Below the pieces are notes generated by a model. That model searched no databases, was not told the origin of the DNA, and saw nothing but the letters and a program-made list of their open reading frames with translations. From Agrocybe praecox (taxonomy: Eukaryota > Basidiomycota > Agaricomycetes > Agaricales > Agrocybaceae), in the NCBI GenBank assembly GCA_964017145.1, contig OZ024840.1, forward strand, positions 4,650,001-4,714,000: a stretch of DNA of 64,000 nucleotides, written 5' to 3'. A program made the translations under genes and the position numbers. Below, one piece after another: positions 48,004-59,529 of the stretch (the first letter of the stretch is position 1; each line of letters opens with the position of its first letter).

Positions 48004-48221
48004 AGCTACGTAAGGGCAGTGGGAAACGCATCGTGGTGTACTGAATCGACTAACCACTATAAGCGAACAGATAGATAATATAGCCGAACCGGACTTAGAA
48101 AGTCCCAATGTAAGGTAAGATATGACGAGCCCTTTTTGTTCGGGAGACGTATATATAAACACTATGCAGTTTCGCTGACCCTGGTTTGATTATCTCCTAC
48201 TACTAGGTATCGCTTTTTAAT

Positions 48222-49072
48222 ATGGGCGCCAGTAAATCAAAAATTCCGGACCCATCTCAAGGCGTCCGAACGACTGCAAATTTGGAATCTCTCAAGGACA
48301 ACGTCGTTCCAGGCATCCATGAGGTTCAACGTCAACAAAAGCTTTTTGATGTAAGTTGTTTATGCCATTAAATCCATCGAGCAAGACGAGAATAATCTTC
48401 GCGTTATTCTCAAGTACATTCGGGTTTTGGAAGACCAAAACCAGTACAGGTCTCGCCAGCTGAGCAATGTAGGTCACCATGCTCATATATCTACGCTCAA
48501 GCGTTTAACGTTTAATCCTCACCAGGTCAACGCTGCTATCATCAAAATCTCCTGTACGATCTGTTCGCTCGCCATGGAATGTCCATCGCTGTAAGTACAT
48601 GCGTATAAAGGCCGTTTCGGATACTTATTCAAATATTTACGTCATTTTTTATCCATTTAGCTTATCCTGCGGTCATACTTTCTGCGCCGAATGCATTCGA
48701 CATCATTTCAAACGTCAGTTGGAACAGAAATTATCGCCATTTTTGTGGAACATAGCCGTTGATCCACTCTTCAAACCTTCCATTATATATGATTACATGG
48801 TTTCCATCGGTCAGAGTCCACAGAGCGCTTTCTCCTACAAATGTCCCACATGCTCGACAACCATCCATAAACACCCTACATTCAACCGAGCATTTGATAC
48901 TTTGATAAATGATCTCATCTTCTCTATTCCTGACCACGATATGCAAGAGAACAGGCCATACCGCAAAGAGGCCATGCCTGATCGCGATCCCATCGTGTAC
49001 TTCCGTGATATCTTCCTCGCTGAGGTTGACGAAGGTACATTTGACGAAGGTACACCACTACAGTATGCATAA
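48222..49072 (+). CDS. RING-finger protein with myristoylation-type N-terminus
   Basis: Starts MGASKSKIPDPSQG, a classical N-myristoylation context (Gly2, Ser6, Lys7). Exons: 48222-48350, a second exon ending 48468, 48526-48590 and 48661-49072. The first intron is either 31 nt (to 48381) or, more plausibly, 64 nt (to 48414); both keep frame, giving 230 or 219 aa. RING cysteines: CTIC in exon 3, then CGHTFCAECI at the start of exon 4 and CPTC about 70 residues later, an unusually long last loop (LEQKLSPFLWNIAVDP and so on). A helical stretch RVLEDQNQYRSRQLSN precedes the RING. Probably a membrane-associated E3 ubiquitin ligase. The target is unknown. It looks intact. Confidence 0.78.
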
Positions 49073-49573
49073 GCGGTGCTTTATGGGCAAAATACTCATG
49101 CATGTACAGATTATATTTATATTTTTAATACTCAGAAACTGCTGTAATATTACGCCTATATGAGCCCATGGTCTGTATACATGGTCTTCGCAAGTCAAAA
49201 TATATTATAGAGTCCGCTTATATGAGCTTGTATGCACTCATGAGTTGCTCATATGCATAAACCCTTATAATCGCAGACAAGCTCCCAACCGACGCGTGAG
49301 AACCGTGCGTGTGACGACAGTGACTCAAAGATTTCCTCGATTTACTGGTGTACGCGACTTACAAGTTACAGATCGGTCAGCTTTGGGTGGTTCTAGCTTT
49401 GCCAAGTGCTCGACTCGCTGACTCGCTTACATGGATTCTAGAATGTGTAGAAGACGCTGATGGAAGAGCAGGCGATTAGTGCCACGTCGACTCGGGCCCA
49501 CACCTCGTGTTAACTGGTCCATCCTGGCCGTCAAACATTGAACCTAACCAAACATTATATATTGCAAATTCTC
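49073..49573. other. Intergenic, no supported gene
   Basis: Terminator of the RING gene and promoter of the next gene; nothing specific recognised. Confidence 0.4.
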
Positions 49574-50538
49574 ATGGAACCATATCCACACCCATACCAG
49601 TAAGTTATGTGCTCCTCAGAGTAGCTTCGACCCTGATCGGATGTGTTCTAGTTTAAATAGCGACAACTGGCTCACCGAAATTTACAGACGTGAATCATGG
49701 GTGAGTTACCTTGAACTCACATGGTACAGATCCCCCCCTAAAACTCACCGCTTTGCGCATAGAGATTCTCAATCAAAGCAAAGGAAGTATTACTCTGAGA
49801 CTCCGCCCAACGGAGTTGAAGCTCGGTATAATGGCTTTCAACTTAACGCGTCCCTTGGGAATTAATCTCTTTGCTCAACAAATGACTGGTCCTGCGGCTT
49901 ATCCTCGTGAGTGCTCACCTGAGCAGCTGAAAATGTGTTTTTTTAATTTATTCACTTCAAAGTTGAGGAAGCCCTCCGAGCTCATTGCTTGTTAGAAGAT
50001 GCATTTGAACGTATGACCGACGCAATCATGACTCGTAGTCTCTGACATATCTTCTCATCTTTTAGTGGCCAATCAAGCCTCCTACATTCCTGACCCTTCT
50101 GTCCCTCTGGACACGAAGGTTACAATTACGACCCTGGTTGAGACGGTGACCTCAGGTCCGGATGGATTTGCCAGTGCGGTCGATATCCAGCAGGAGGATT
50201 TAAATTTTCCTTGGGACCACTGTCCTGCCCTTCCCTATAGCGCAGCTTTTGGCATCCCACGCTTCAACCCATATGCAAGTCAGAAAGTGGAATCTCACAT
50301 CGACAACGTCGACAACAGCACCGACAGCAGCGTCGACAGCAGCGCCGACAACAGCACATACCAACAACCAGTCGACAAACCGCCGATTAACGAGTCCACC
50401 TCTGCAGATTATGTTGACATCTACTATGATAGCGGTTACGAAAGCTGCTGGAGCGATTCAGACTCCTTCAGCGAGAATGATTCAGATTGGGACTCGGATC
50501 GAGAACTGGTTGTTATTACGACAAAGAATTTGGATTGA
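49574..50538 (+). CDS. Hypothetical protein with Ser/Asp-rich C-terminus
   Basis: Probable start MEPYPHPYQ (49574) with a donor at 49600, then NSDNWLTEIYRRESW (about 49661-49700), LTALRIEILNQSKGSITLRL with MTGPAAYP (about 49735-49908), EEALRAHCLLEDAFE (about 49964-50010), and a last exon from about 50066 (ANQASYIPDPSVPLDTKVTI) to a stop at 50538. The tail holds short DNST/DSSVDSS/DNST repeats and YYDSGYESCWSDSDSFSEND. The join after RRESW does not keep frame with any obvious acceptor, so one exon border is unresolved or shifted. No family is recognised. Confidence 0.5.
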
Positions 50539-51071
50539 CGAGATCATGTAAGTTTCCATCAAAATTACTCCGTATACAACCCCCAGCTAAATCATTTCTC
50601 ATAGATAAACATTTGCTTCAATCATTCGATAGTCATTTAGCTTCAAGACCCCCTCCACTGCTGTGATATACTACTTTCTATACCCGTTTTCAATCCGAAA
50701 TCATTCTGGTTGTTCAACAGCGTGATCCAGTCCTTGGATTATTTTAGTTACCTTGCAGTGTCGTACATGTTATCTGTTATCTGTTTTGTCACCTGTTTTG
50801 CTGTATCATTTATCAAATATAGTTATATGCCATCTGCAATAGAGAAATCATTCGCCATGAAATTAGTCTATAGAATTCAAGCACGCAAACAAAGCTTAGA
50901 AATGAACCGGGACCTGAAAAAAAAGTAGCACATTTTGCCATATATTAAGTGGGCAAAAGAGTAAAACTGATAATCTACACTTTATAGACAATCTTCAGCT
51001 TTCCAAATGATGCACTGACCAGCAGACGCAGTCACTATTATAAATTCAGTTTCACTTTCATCCTGATACCC
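50539..51071. other. Intergenic, no supported gene
   Basis: A 72-aa plus frame (50710-50928) is hydrophobic but begins at TTG and has no splice context. Nothing else. Confidence 0.4.
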
Positions 51072-52258
51072 CTACATGCATTGTCGGCAAAGGTAACAAT
51101 GATTCCATAATTCACTCACAGCAATAGCCCTTACTTGAGCTGCTCCATCGCTCTGTTCCAGTACTTGAGTGATCAGGCCGCTTTCTATGTCCAGGAGTTC
51201 TGATTTTCCATTACTGCCGAGAACACATGTAGTACCTCTGTGAATGGATTTCAGAGCAAAAACACGCATGGCTAAGGATGGCGACCACACTGCTCCACTG
51301 GATAGATCATATACATCAAATAAATTCCGGGAGTCTACGGTAGCTAGTCGTGTACCACCGCTGTTCATTAAGATCTCGGATTTTTGTCTGCAGGTAGTTA
51401 GAATAGCACGTTCATAAGCCTTTTGGATCAAAAATTAGAATCCGAAGAAAGAGTCTTACATGCTGTTACCCCAGCTTTTGATTGTACGGCCCACTGATGG
51501 TAATGCAATATCCCACACACTGAAAATTACGGTCGATTGAGAACCGAGAAATTTCATTAAGGGGGAGGGGGGGGACTTACACGGTATCATGGTTCATATA
51601 AGTAGCCAGAATTCGCCCCTCATTAGGGACCCATGCTACAGATGTGATGCACACAACCTGCTCGGGATGGCGAGGTATGTATGAATAGGTTAGGCTCCGA
51701 CGAAATTTCCATTCTTTACGATCTGTTGGCGAGAAAAGTATTAGCAAATGGAAGAGGGATATTGATAATATATACCCCTCATCCACAATTGAATTGAATC
51801 ATGTGTGGTAATTGCAAGACATTGATGTGAGATTTCATACGATAAAGCATGATTACATGGCTTGTGAGCGTTGTCAGTCAAAGTGTCGACCATTTTCCTC
51901 TTTGTGACGGTCTGGAGAGATGGAGTCAATGTGTAGGTATACTCATATGACCCCTACGACACTCACTAAAGAAACCCCCCCTTCTTCATCACCGTTGTCG
52001 ATAAGGTAGCATGCCATTGTATATCCGTTCTGTATACCGCACAAGAAAGCAGAGTCATCCATCCACAGTATACAGGGACTGAGCCCCATCTCCGGTCCTA
52101 GAATGGGGTAATATCTTTCTCCAGTGGAGATATTCCAGACGTTGATGAAGCCGCCTTCTGTGATTGCCGCTAGGCGAGTGCCACACGAGTTGATTTCCAT
52201 AGACAACACATTTTCGGTGAATGTGTATTTGGGCTTATAAATGAGGGCGCACGCCATG
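51072..52258 (-). CDS. WD40-repeat protein of a basidiomycete family
   Basis: Minus-strand exons read as WD repeats: IYKPKYTFTENVLSMEINSC, GTRLAAITEGGFINVWNIST, DDSAFLCGIQNGY, then HQCLAITTHDSIQLW, WKFRRSLTYSYIPRHPEQVV, ITSVAWVPNEGRILATYMNH (donor right after HDT), NSGGTRLATVDSRNLFDVYD, and STCVLGSNGKSELLDI-like text ending QVRAIAVSELWNHCYLCRQC at the stop (51072). The start at 52258 (MACALIYKP) is chosen from the family; a longer frame begins at 52365. Probably a beta-propeller scaffold; no partner is known. A run of ten G with a break lies in an intron near 51560. It appears intact, although not every exon border was fixed. Confidence 0.68.
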
Positions 52259-52789
52259 CTTGTTAAGATGCAAGTGATTGCGTTCACAATGCCTGGACAC
52301 GAAGTAGAACGAGTCTTATGGGGTGTATGCGAAAACCCATAATAAAATGCCGCACAAGTTTGCAACCCCAGTCACAGGGTGTGACTGGGTCACCGCCACC
52401 TGCACTTTCTTTTCCAACTTGGGGCTTCATTAACATTGCCGTCGTTTGGTTTGCTTGCTACATCTCCAGCTATGATCTTCCCAAATGCCACTCAAGCAGC
52501 AACTTACCAACGCCAGAGCAGCATCGAAAACTTTTCACACGTTCAACATAGTGAAAATCCAACACATCATGATTCATCATCATCATACGCCTCGGATTCA
52601 CATTCTCAGGACCGAGGTTCCATGACACAATTCGTAGTCATCTGGCGGCTGGGATTCGCCATCTGCTCCTAAAGCTTTTGGGAATTACATGCGTCGCGAG
52701 ATGTCTATACCATGGACTTCTAAGGCCGTGATCGGATGGTTGTGGGACATAGATAGATACCATGGTCAACAAATACGTGCCAAATTATG

Positions 52790-53330
52790 TTCTTAAAAGG
52801 CTGATGTGGGTTCCCTTTTATTAGGATATGCCCGTCCTATCGTGGTAATACACGTTAAAATATGTCTCTTATGCTTCATCCATCGCTTTCTGCGCCGTGT
52901 TAATACACGTTAAAACAAATGCTTCATGCTTCATGCTTCACCCATTGCGGTCTGCCGTGTTAAAATACGTTAAAATATACGCTTCACGCCTCTTACTCCA
53001 CCCATTGCGCTTTGCGCCATGTTCTGCGCCGTGCTCTGCGCCACGTTAATATGCTTCATGCCTCATGCTTTACCCATCGCATTTTGCGCCGCGTTAATAC
53101 ATATGCTTTGTATCTCATGCTTCCACCTATCACGCCCCCTGTGCCGTTGTAAAGCACGTTAAAATATGTACCTCACGATTCATCTGTCATGTTGAGTGTC
53201 GTAGTAATACACAATAAAATTTATGCACAATATCGCAGGCTTCTTCCGTCATGGAGTCGTACTCTGCACTATGGCAATACACGTTAACCATACACACCAT
53301 GTTTTTGTGTCCAGGTGTCGCCCGTAGGGC
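52790..53330 (+). repeat. Degenerate tandem array, about 7 units of 60-70 bp
   Basis: Each unit has AATACACGTTAAAATATG, a TGCTTCATGCTTCA block, then CCCATYGCGYTTTGCGCC and a GCGCCGTGTTAATAC block. Examples begin near 52850, 52905, 52965, 53040, 53090, 53150 and 53210. No coding potential. It lies between the WD40 and BRR6-like genes. Confidence 0.7.
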
Positions 53331-53502
53331 AATTTAAGGAGAATCGATAGTTATGATTCTAGTTTATTGAGGACGCCGGATTCCCGAATTTGAATTCGGC
53401 ATCGAATTCGGCAACTTGACAAAGTGCCGCTTGAACGAACAATTGGGTCCTTCACTGTCCCTTGTTCTTCAATATTCGCAATCTTGGCCCATCTTAATAA
53501 CT

Positions 53503-54601
53503 ATGACCTCTCGCTATCAGACTCGCTCCAAAACTAGGAAAGATACCGTTTGCTCGGCTGATAGTGTGTCAGACAAAACGAATAGCACCGAGTTACCAGT
53601 GGCATCCCACCCGTGGGCTGGGGACTGGAATCCATTTGGCGGTAATAGCATGTCCAAAGTAAGTTGATATGAAGCTTTATCACTATTTTCACGATAGCCA
53701 CAGTCTGATACAATGCACGCAGAGCTTCCAGAAAACACCCAATCTAACCTTCCCGATACCCGAAGTAATCCAACGTCCAAGCAAGGAAATGTTTGGCGAG
53801 GAGCCATGGGATCCGAGCAACAGGAGCTTCAATGAAGTTTCACCCAGCCAGGACGTGCATTGTGCTTCTCATTTTAGCCTGCGGAATATATTTCTTGAAT
53901 TAATACGAAGTCACAGGTAAGGATTTGACTACTCCACATCTTACACATGGCTCATATCTCGTGCATCGTCGTAAGGTTGCTGCCGTGGCTATGGTCGCAT
54001 TCCTGCTTCTACGCCACTATATTCATCGCCTATTACTTTCTTTATGTCGCAGCTCAAGCATTTAGAGAAGACCTCCATTGGAAAATTGCGATGGAGAAGA
54101 TTGGTATGTTTTTGTCATGTCACATTTTTGATAACAATGTATGAGTTGAAAATATAGGTACTACACGGGAGGCGTCAATCTGCTCCAGGAGCTACGAGGA
54201 AAACAAATGTGCAGAAAATTTAATCCCTTTTATTGCGGATAAATGTGATACCTGGTATCTATGCATGAATTCGCACCCAGATTCAGTCAGCAAGATAAAA
54301 ATTGCCGCTGGAGTCGCTGCAGAGGTGTTGGCTGAGCTGTTGGAGGGATTTGTGGGCCGTCTCAGCTACAAGACCATAGTAAGATCATTAGACCTTTTAT
54401 TTATTTATGGCTGCTCATACAATAACACAAGGCTCTTCTTTGCTTCGCAATTTTCTTTGCCAGCAGGTAGAAAATGTTAAATTCCTTCTATGTATCATAT
54501 ACATTAGCATACATTGTCTCGCCTGCGGTGGTAGAATATCGGAGATAAATACAGATCTCGGCTTCTCTAGATGTGGGCAATCAAACCAGTGTTGCGAATG
54601 A
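53503..54601 (+). CDS. BRR6/BRL1-like nuclear envelope protein
   Basis: Exons 53503-53658, 53723-53916, 53976-54103, 54158-54378, 54432-54466 and 54571-54601. Start MTSRYQTRSKTRK. The N-terminal part is polar. A first membrane segment lies in exon 3 (CFYATIFIAYYFLYV), a lumenal Cys domain in exon 4 (ICSRSYEENKCAENLIPFIA, DKCDTWYLCMNSHPDSVSKI, then AAEVLAELLEGFVGRLSYKT), and a second membrane segment in exon 5 (ALLCFAIFF). The four cysteines (C, C, C, C) match the disulfide pattern of Brr6/Brl1, which act in nuclear pore assembly and membrane lipid homeostasis. The last exon border is the least certain. A SUN-domain gene lies 2.5 kb downstream. Confidence 0.75.
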
Positions 54602-56153
54602 GGAATGTGTGAGAAATCAAAGCACATTGAAGGACGGCCCCCCCTGCTTGAGGCTTCGAGGAAACAGCTGTCCAGTTGTTGTATGTAACGCCTATGCTAG
54701 GTATACCACCCCTGTAGTAATTTATATACGAGGCGGCGGAGTCGATTATTTATCTCGGAAGTCCAATGTCATATCAGGAAAGGCCCAAATGGGCATAGTT
54801 CCTCGGTTAGATCCAAAGCACCCGGGCGCCGAGAGCGTATATTATATCTTGGCGCCCGGATCCATAAGACTCTATAGTCAAGCTGTAAGTATCATAGTAC
54901 ACAGAGAGCTTCATTGCTCCACGTAGTTTCTCTGGTTGCTATATAGTTTCCTTATAAACTTCAGGCAGCTACAACAACCATAGCTTTCTGTGGCTTGTAA
55001 TTTACTTGATATACATTTTTGGGGGTCAAATATGTTTTAGCAACGAAACAAATTTCATTATAAAACTATATCTACTATATGTTGTACAAAACAAAGTCAA
55101 AAATAATGGCCAAGGGGAAGACAATCCATGAAACTCATCGACCTCAGTCGGTGTTGTTCCTCACAATCCTCACTACCTTCTCCTTTGCCATTCCTATTGT
55201 CCTTCCGAGTCACCGTTCCATTGCTCTTCGTTGGCCCATTGCTCTTCACTGCCTTCACCCACCATAACTCACCATGCTCCCCATCCCTCACTGCCCTGAC
55301 TCCTCACCGTATTGTGGCGGCTTCAGTGTTGACCCGTCCTTTGTCGTTCGTCATTGGGCCTGCGGTCAGTGGCATTCGTATTTCGTGCACGAAATGTACT
55401 CACAATTTTGTTCTGGATAAGCATATGAAAAGTGTTTCGAGTTCGAGCGACGATACTGCATCGAAAACATGTCTAAACAACGTGGAGAAGTTGGTATGGT
55501 CCCTTACTCCCTGCCAAAATCGACTTACTGACTCCTTTCTAGCGTTCTCGTGTAACGCGTTCTCGAGGGTCGTTTTTGAGAGGGTCGTATCTGCCTGGTA
55601 ATCTTACAGGTGAGTTGCATTCCATCATGATCCATTGAAATTGCTTACTATCTGTACACTTCCACCTATTTGCAGCTGCACCCGTCTCTCGAAAACATGA
55701 TTCCCGCCGACTATAGTAAGGCAGCAGGTTGGCGGCTTTGGTGTTGATTCCATCGTGTGTTGTTGACGCTGACATCGGGCCCGTAGTTCTCAATTGGGAC
55801 GTTATAGAGTCACTTCAAACTTCGCGTACCGTCCTTTTGTTGCCAATGTTGTTCAAACCAACAGCCGTAGAAGTAGGTTCAAACTCCGATTCAACACTTA
55901 CACGCGATGCCGATATCCGGCTGCACGCGATTGCGCAATTGATCGCGTGACTTTGTTGGTCCTCATTAATCATTTCCAATTCGGAAGTATCGTACGCTTT
56001 CTCTTCTGCAACTCCCACCACACCACACCGTCAACACATCACTACGTCAACGCGTGGCACCGCAACGTCGATGCATAGTAAGTCATCCCTCCTTCAGTTG
56101 TTATATATAGATGTTGACTGACATGGCCTGGCTCTTGTAATGATGTTTTGTAG
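54602..56153. other. 1.5-kb region, no gene resolved
   Basis: Several plus frames (54573-54926, 55128-55601, 55729-55950) contain protein-like stretches such as PVVLNWDVIESLQTSRTVLL, but no motif, family or consistent splicing could be established. The end of the region should hold the first exons of the purine-permease pseudogene, which were not found in recognisable form. Confidence 0.35.
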
Positions 56154-56890
56154 GCTGAAATCCGTGCTAGATTGACAACATGGGTGCGTCGGTTGTATGC
56201 AGAGAACAGAAGACGAAAAGCTTACGGCATAAAAATACCTAGGCAGCTATGGCATATATCGTGCGTCCTTCTGCCCTTCCACTGCTTTTCGGCGTCTTAT
56301 CTATTGCGCGAACAGATTTCTGTGAACACTTCCATTCCTTCAGATTCGGGAGGAGCTTGTGTTTGTTCCGAGACGGAAAATTGCGGTTTGAATGAAGAAT
56401 AATGCTCTGCGTAGCTGGCGTTCGACAGGACCTTATCACTTCTACAGCTACAATTTCTGCACTGTCGTCGTTCGCCATGGGTCATTTTGCTAACTTGCCG
56501 GTTGCGCTTGCTCCTGGTCTGGGTCTCAACAAGAACTGGAACGTTACTTATGGTGAAGCTCTTGCGTCGGTTTTCTTGGAGGGGTGAGTCCGGTTTGCTT
56601 TGTTGAGAAGGATGGCTCATATTATTTATTTATTTTTGGCTGCTGTACCGCTCACTTTCAGATGGGTTCTCAATCATTGGTGTTCGACAATGGATACTTT
56701 GTATCATGCCACAATCGCTTGTCCTTGCTGTCGGTACTGGTGTTGGTCTTTTCATCGCGCGAGTATTCCTGGACGTTCAGTCTCTATATCTCATTGGTTT
56801 TTACTCCTATCCAGATTCATTGGTCTTCGTAAGTATTCACTTTCTATGTTCAGTTCTATTCGACGCATCAACAATCATTAGCTGGTTGTC
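56154..56890 (+). pseudogene. AzgA-type purine permease, decayed
   Basis: Exons read AEIRARLTTW, AAMAYI, ISVNTSIPSDSGGACVCSET (introns at 56183-56240 and about 56259-56313), then after a 1-nt frameshift near 56400 VRQDLITSTATISALSSFAM and FANLPVALAPGLGLN. The conserved stretch that should follow (AYF..VVGFHGTG) is missing: LN joins WNVTYGEALASVFLEG. Next exon: a further shift, IIGVRQWI, MPQSLVLAVGTGVGLFIA and FIGL. AzgA proteins import hypoxanthine, adenine and guanine. No N-terminal exon or downstream domain is recognisable. Non-functional. Confidence 0.7.
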
Positions 56891-57074
56891 ATCGGCTTAC
56901 GTCGCCTGCGCATAGTATTTTAGTGTACATATCGTGTTATTTATACTTGAATGCATGTTTTTAAAATCATCAGGTTTAATGCACCGTAATTATTAGCTGC
57001 ACTGAGCATATGAGTGACTATCCAAAGCTACATTGTGGTATATATTTGGTGTTTACACAACTATACATTATTGA

Positions 57075-58179
57075 CTATCTGTGCTGAGCCCGAATTTCCC
57101 CAAAAACACCCACCCAATATAGGCAGGTTGTAGGTGCTCCATAATTGCTCTCGACTCTGATGATTACGGTTTGACTGAACACTTTGGGAATCAAGTTTGA
57201 AGTATTGAAAAATTGTTTGGTCGTGGGGTTGGTGGATGAGGGGTTGTACTTGAATTGAGCGATACGAACAAATGTTGCATGTGACTTTGTTTGCCTTCCT
57301 GGATGACGTCTAACTACAAAGTCTGTTGGATGTAGGGCTGCTATTTGATCGACCTCCATGTTACGGAGGTCAGACCCCTCAACAAGGACCCATACAGATA
57401 GGTCTTGAGGCGTCTTCTCGTGTGCAGATTGGCTGAGTAGGGAAGGATCGGGGTAGTCCAATCCTATCTCGGTGATGGATACGGATGCGCTCAAGTTAAA
57501 GGCTAGCTGACCAACAGACCCGGAGAGCTCCCAGCAGTCGCCTTCCTCAGTTCCTTCCTCCAGGGCAATATTTGGGGAGTTGATTCGCAAATTTTCTAGC
57601 TCACACGAGAGCAACACAAACGGCCAACGTATGCAGGGCTTCCCTCCATGAGTAATTGATGTATATTCCCGTAGAATGGTAGCTCCTCCTCTATGCGCGG
57701 CGAAATTTCGGCGGGGAGTAAGCGCTGGACTTGAAAAAGATACAGCTATCGAAGAAGCTGGTCCCGATGGCGCGAGAGCAATAAGATCACAACCGTATTG
57801 AAGATACCCGGTTGGATCATGTTGACAAATAATTTGTGCGATGTAGCGGAGGGGTGGACTTATTTGATAGCTTGACACTACCTCCATGCCAGCAGAAGAT
57901 AGAAGAACGAAGATGATCGTCGAGTGAATGAATAATTGCACCTTCTCGAAATTAAGGAAATAACGCAAAAATTAGATGATGTGTACATACCTTGGAGTTC
58001 CAGACAAGCTTGAGAAACTTTGCCGAAGGTGAGGCATCTGCCAAAGATTCCTGTGGCACATTCGCAGCTGCGTGGGTTACTCGTGAACTCCTCGACGACC
58101 AAGGGGGAGATCCCACATATCGGGAACTGGGCAAAATAAATTTGCGATTATCAAATGGGTCTTTCTCTTTGAGGACCAT
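57075..58179 (-). CDS. SUN-domain protein
   Basis: Two exons, 57991-58179 and 57075-57944, joined at phase 0 by a 46-nt intron; 352 aa. Start MVLKEKDPFDNRKF. A single membrane segment (LFIHSTIIFVLLSSAGM, about 67-83) separates a short N-terminal part from a long lumenal or extracellular part. The SUN fold is visible from GDCWELSGSVGQLAFNL (about 198) through SVSITEIGLDYP, DLSVWVLVEGSD, FVRIAQFKYNPSSTNPTTKQ, FNTSNLIPKVFSQTVIIRVE and a final YWVGVFGEIRA. SUN proteins sit in the inner nuclear membrane and bind KASH partners; some fungal ones are secretory-pathway proteins. Intact. Confidence 0.82.
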
Positions 58180-58709
58180 GGAGTGTACGGGGATCTCTTT
58201 GTCGTATATATAGAAGCGAATGAACCAACAGAAGTGAGAAGGAATTTGGAAGGAACTTGTAATTGACTAGTAAGATTATATAAGTAATGGCGATCTACCC
58301 ACGTGCTTGTAAGTAGGTAGGTAAATATCAGTATGAGCAGGAAAATATTTTAAAATACTCAACGCATATAATTTATACAAGCTTTACGCCCCGCTTGGCG
58401 TTGGCCCCATACGATACATTTACTTGTATAAATCTTTATATTACAGTAAGTTACATTTGCTCTGCGTCGTAAGTCAATCAGCTATATACACTTTTTCTGC
58501 CTTCATACGCCTGTTATTTCTCCTGTTTTATTCTTTCCAATCTTGTCCTGTTTCTCTGTAATGACTCGACAAGAATCCACGAAGGTACTCTGTTCCTTCT
58601 GAAATGTGCGACATATTTTGAATCGTCTATGGCGTACTGGGTCTTGTTTGGTATAATCTCTAACCATTGCTTCGGTGTCCAGACAGCCAGTGCAGACAGA
58701 TTTATGCAT

Positions 58710-59516
58710 CAAGTTCTGGTAATTGCCCAATTAAGGTGATGCATCCACAGTGGCTATGGCCTAGTGGCCCAAATTCATGTATCAAGCCCTCTGGCTGGCT
58801 TATTGTGACTGTTTGTGACTTATCACCTGATAGTCATGTGTTTATATTTGATGGGATCAATATCCATGCACATGACTTTTTGCTTGCCTCTATTTACATG
58901 TTTGGGCTCCACTCATATGTTTATATGGCCTCAAATACAAATAAATAATAAATAATAATGTCAGCAGGCAGGGGCAGGCATGATACAAAACAAAAAAGGC
59001 CTTTGAGTGATGTCACATCCAAACAACCCAATAAGGCAAGAGGACTTTGGACTTTGAGATTTTGAGATAAAGGCCTTTCATGCATGATAGATGGGACTGA
59101 GATAAGACTAGATAAAAGATAAATCTATTTTTAGCCCGATCTATTTTTAGAACACTTTACATATTTGGTTAGTTCAAGCCTAAACTGGTATAGCACACAT
59201 TTTTTGATGATTTTAGAATTTATTTTTGGCTTGCTATAAATATTTCAATCTTTTATTTTGATTTGTATCTGGCTTTCCGCGGATATTTTGCGTTTTGTGG
59301 CTGAACGGTTGATGATTATGTAATAAAAAATATTTAGCATAGCTTTTGAATTTTTCTCTACAACTTTGATTTTTTGGTGGCTATGCACTAAATCACATGA
59401 CTTTCACATGACTACAGCTCTCTAGTCACTGTCGGTCACCCTGATACATGACTTTGGGCATTGTGGCCATTTCCACTGTGGATGCATCACCTTAATTGGG
59501 CAACTACCAGGAACTC
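58710..59516. mobile_element. MITE-like element, about 807 bp, next to a stop codon
   Basis: The left end (58716-58753) carries CTGGTAATTGCCCAATTAAG with GTGATGCATCCACAGTGG. The right end (59473-59510) is its reverse complement with one mismatch over 38 bp. The outer few bases match less well. ATGCAT flanks both ends (58704-58709 and 59517-59522) and may be a 6-bp target duplication, though it is itself palindromic. The interior is AT-rich without a transposase frame. The right end lies only 13 bp from the stop codon of the gene at 59530-60275, inside its 3' UTR. Confidence 0.78.
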
Positions 59517-59529
59517 ATGCATGATTCTG

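Noticed and set aside
56183..56313. Insertion splitting the AzgA motif TTW-AAMAYI-ISVN
   Set aside because: Both interruptions are normal GT..AG introns and conserved residues join exactly across them.
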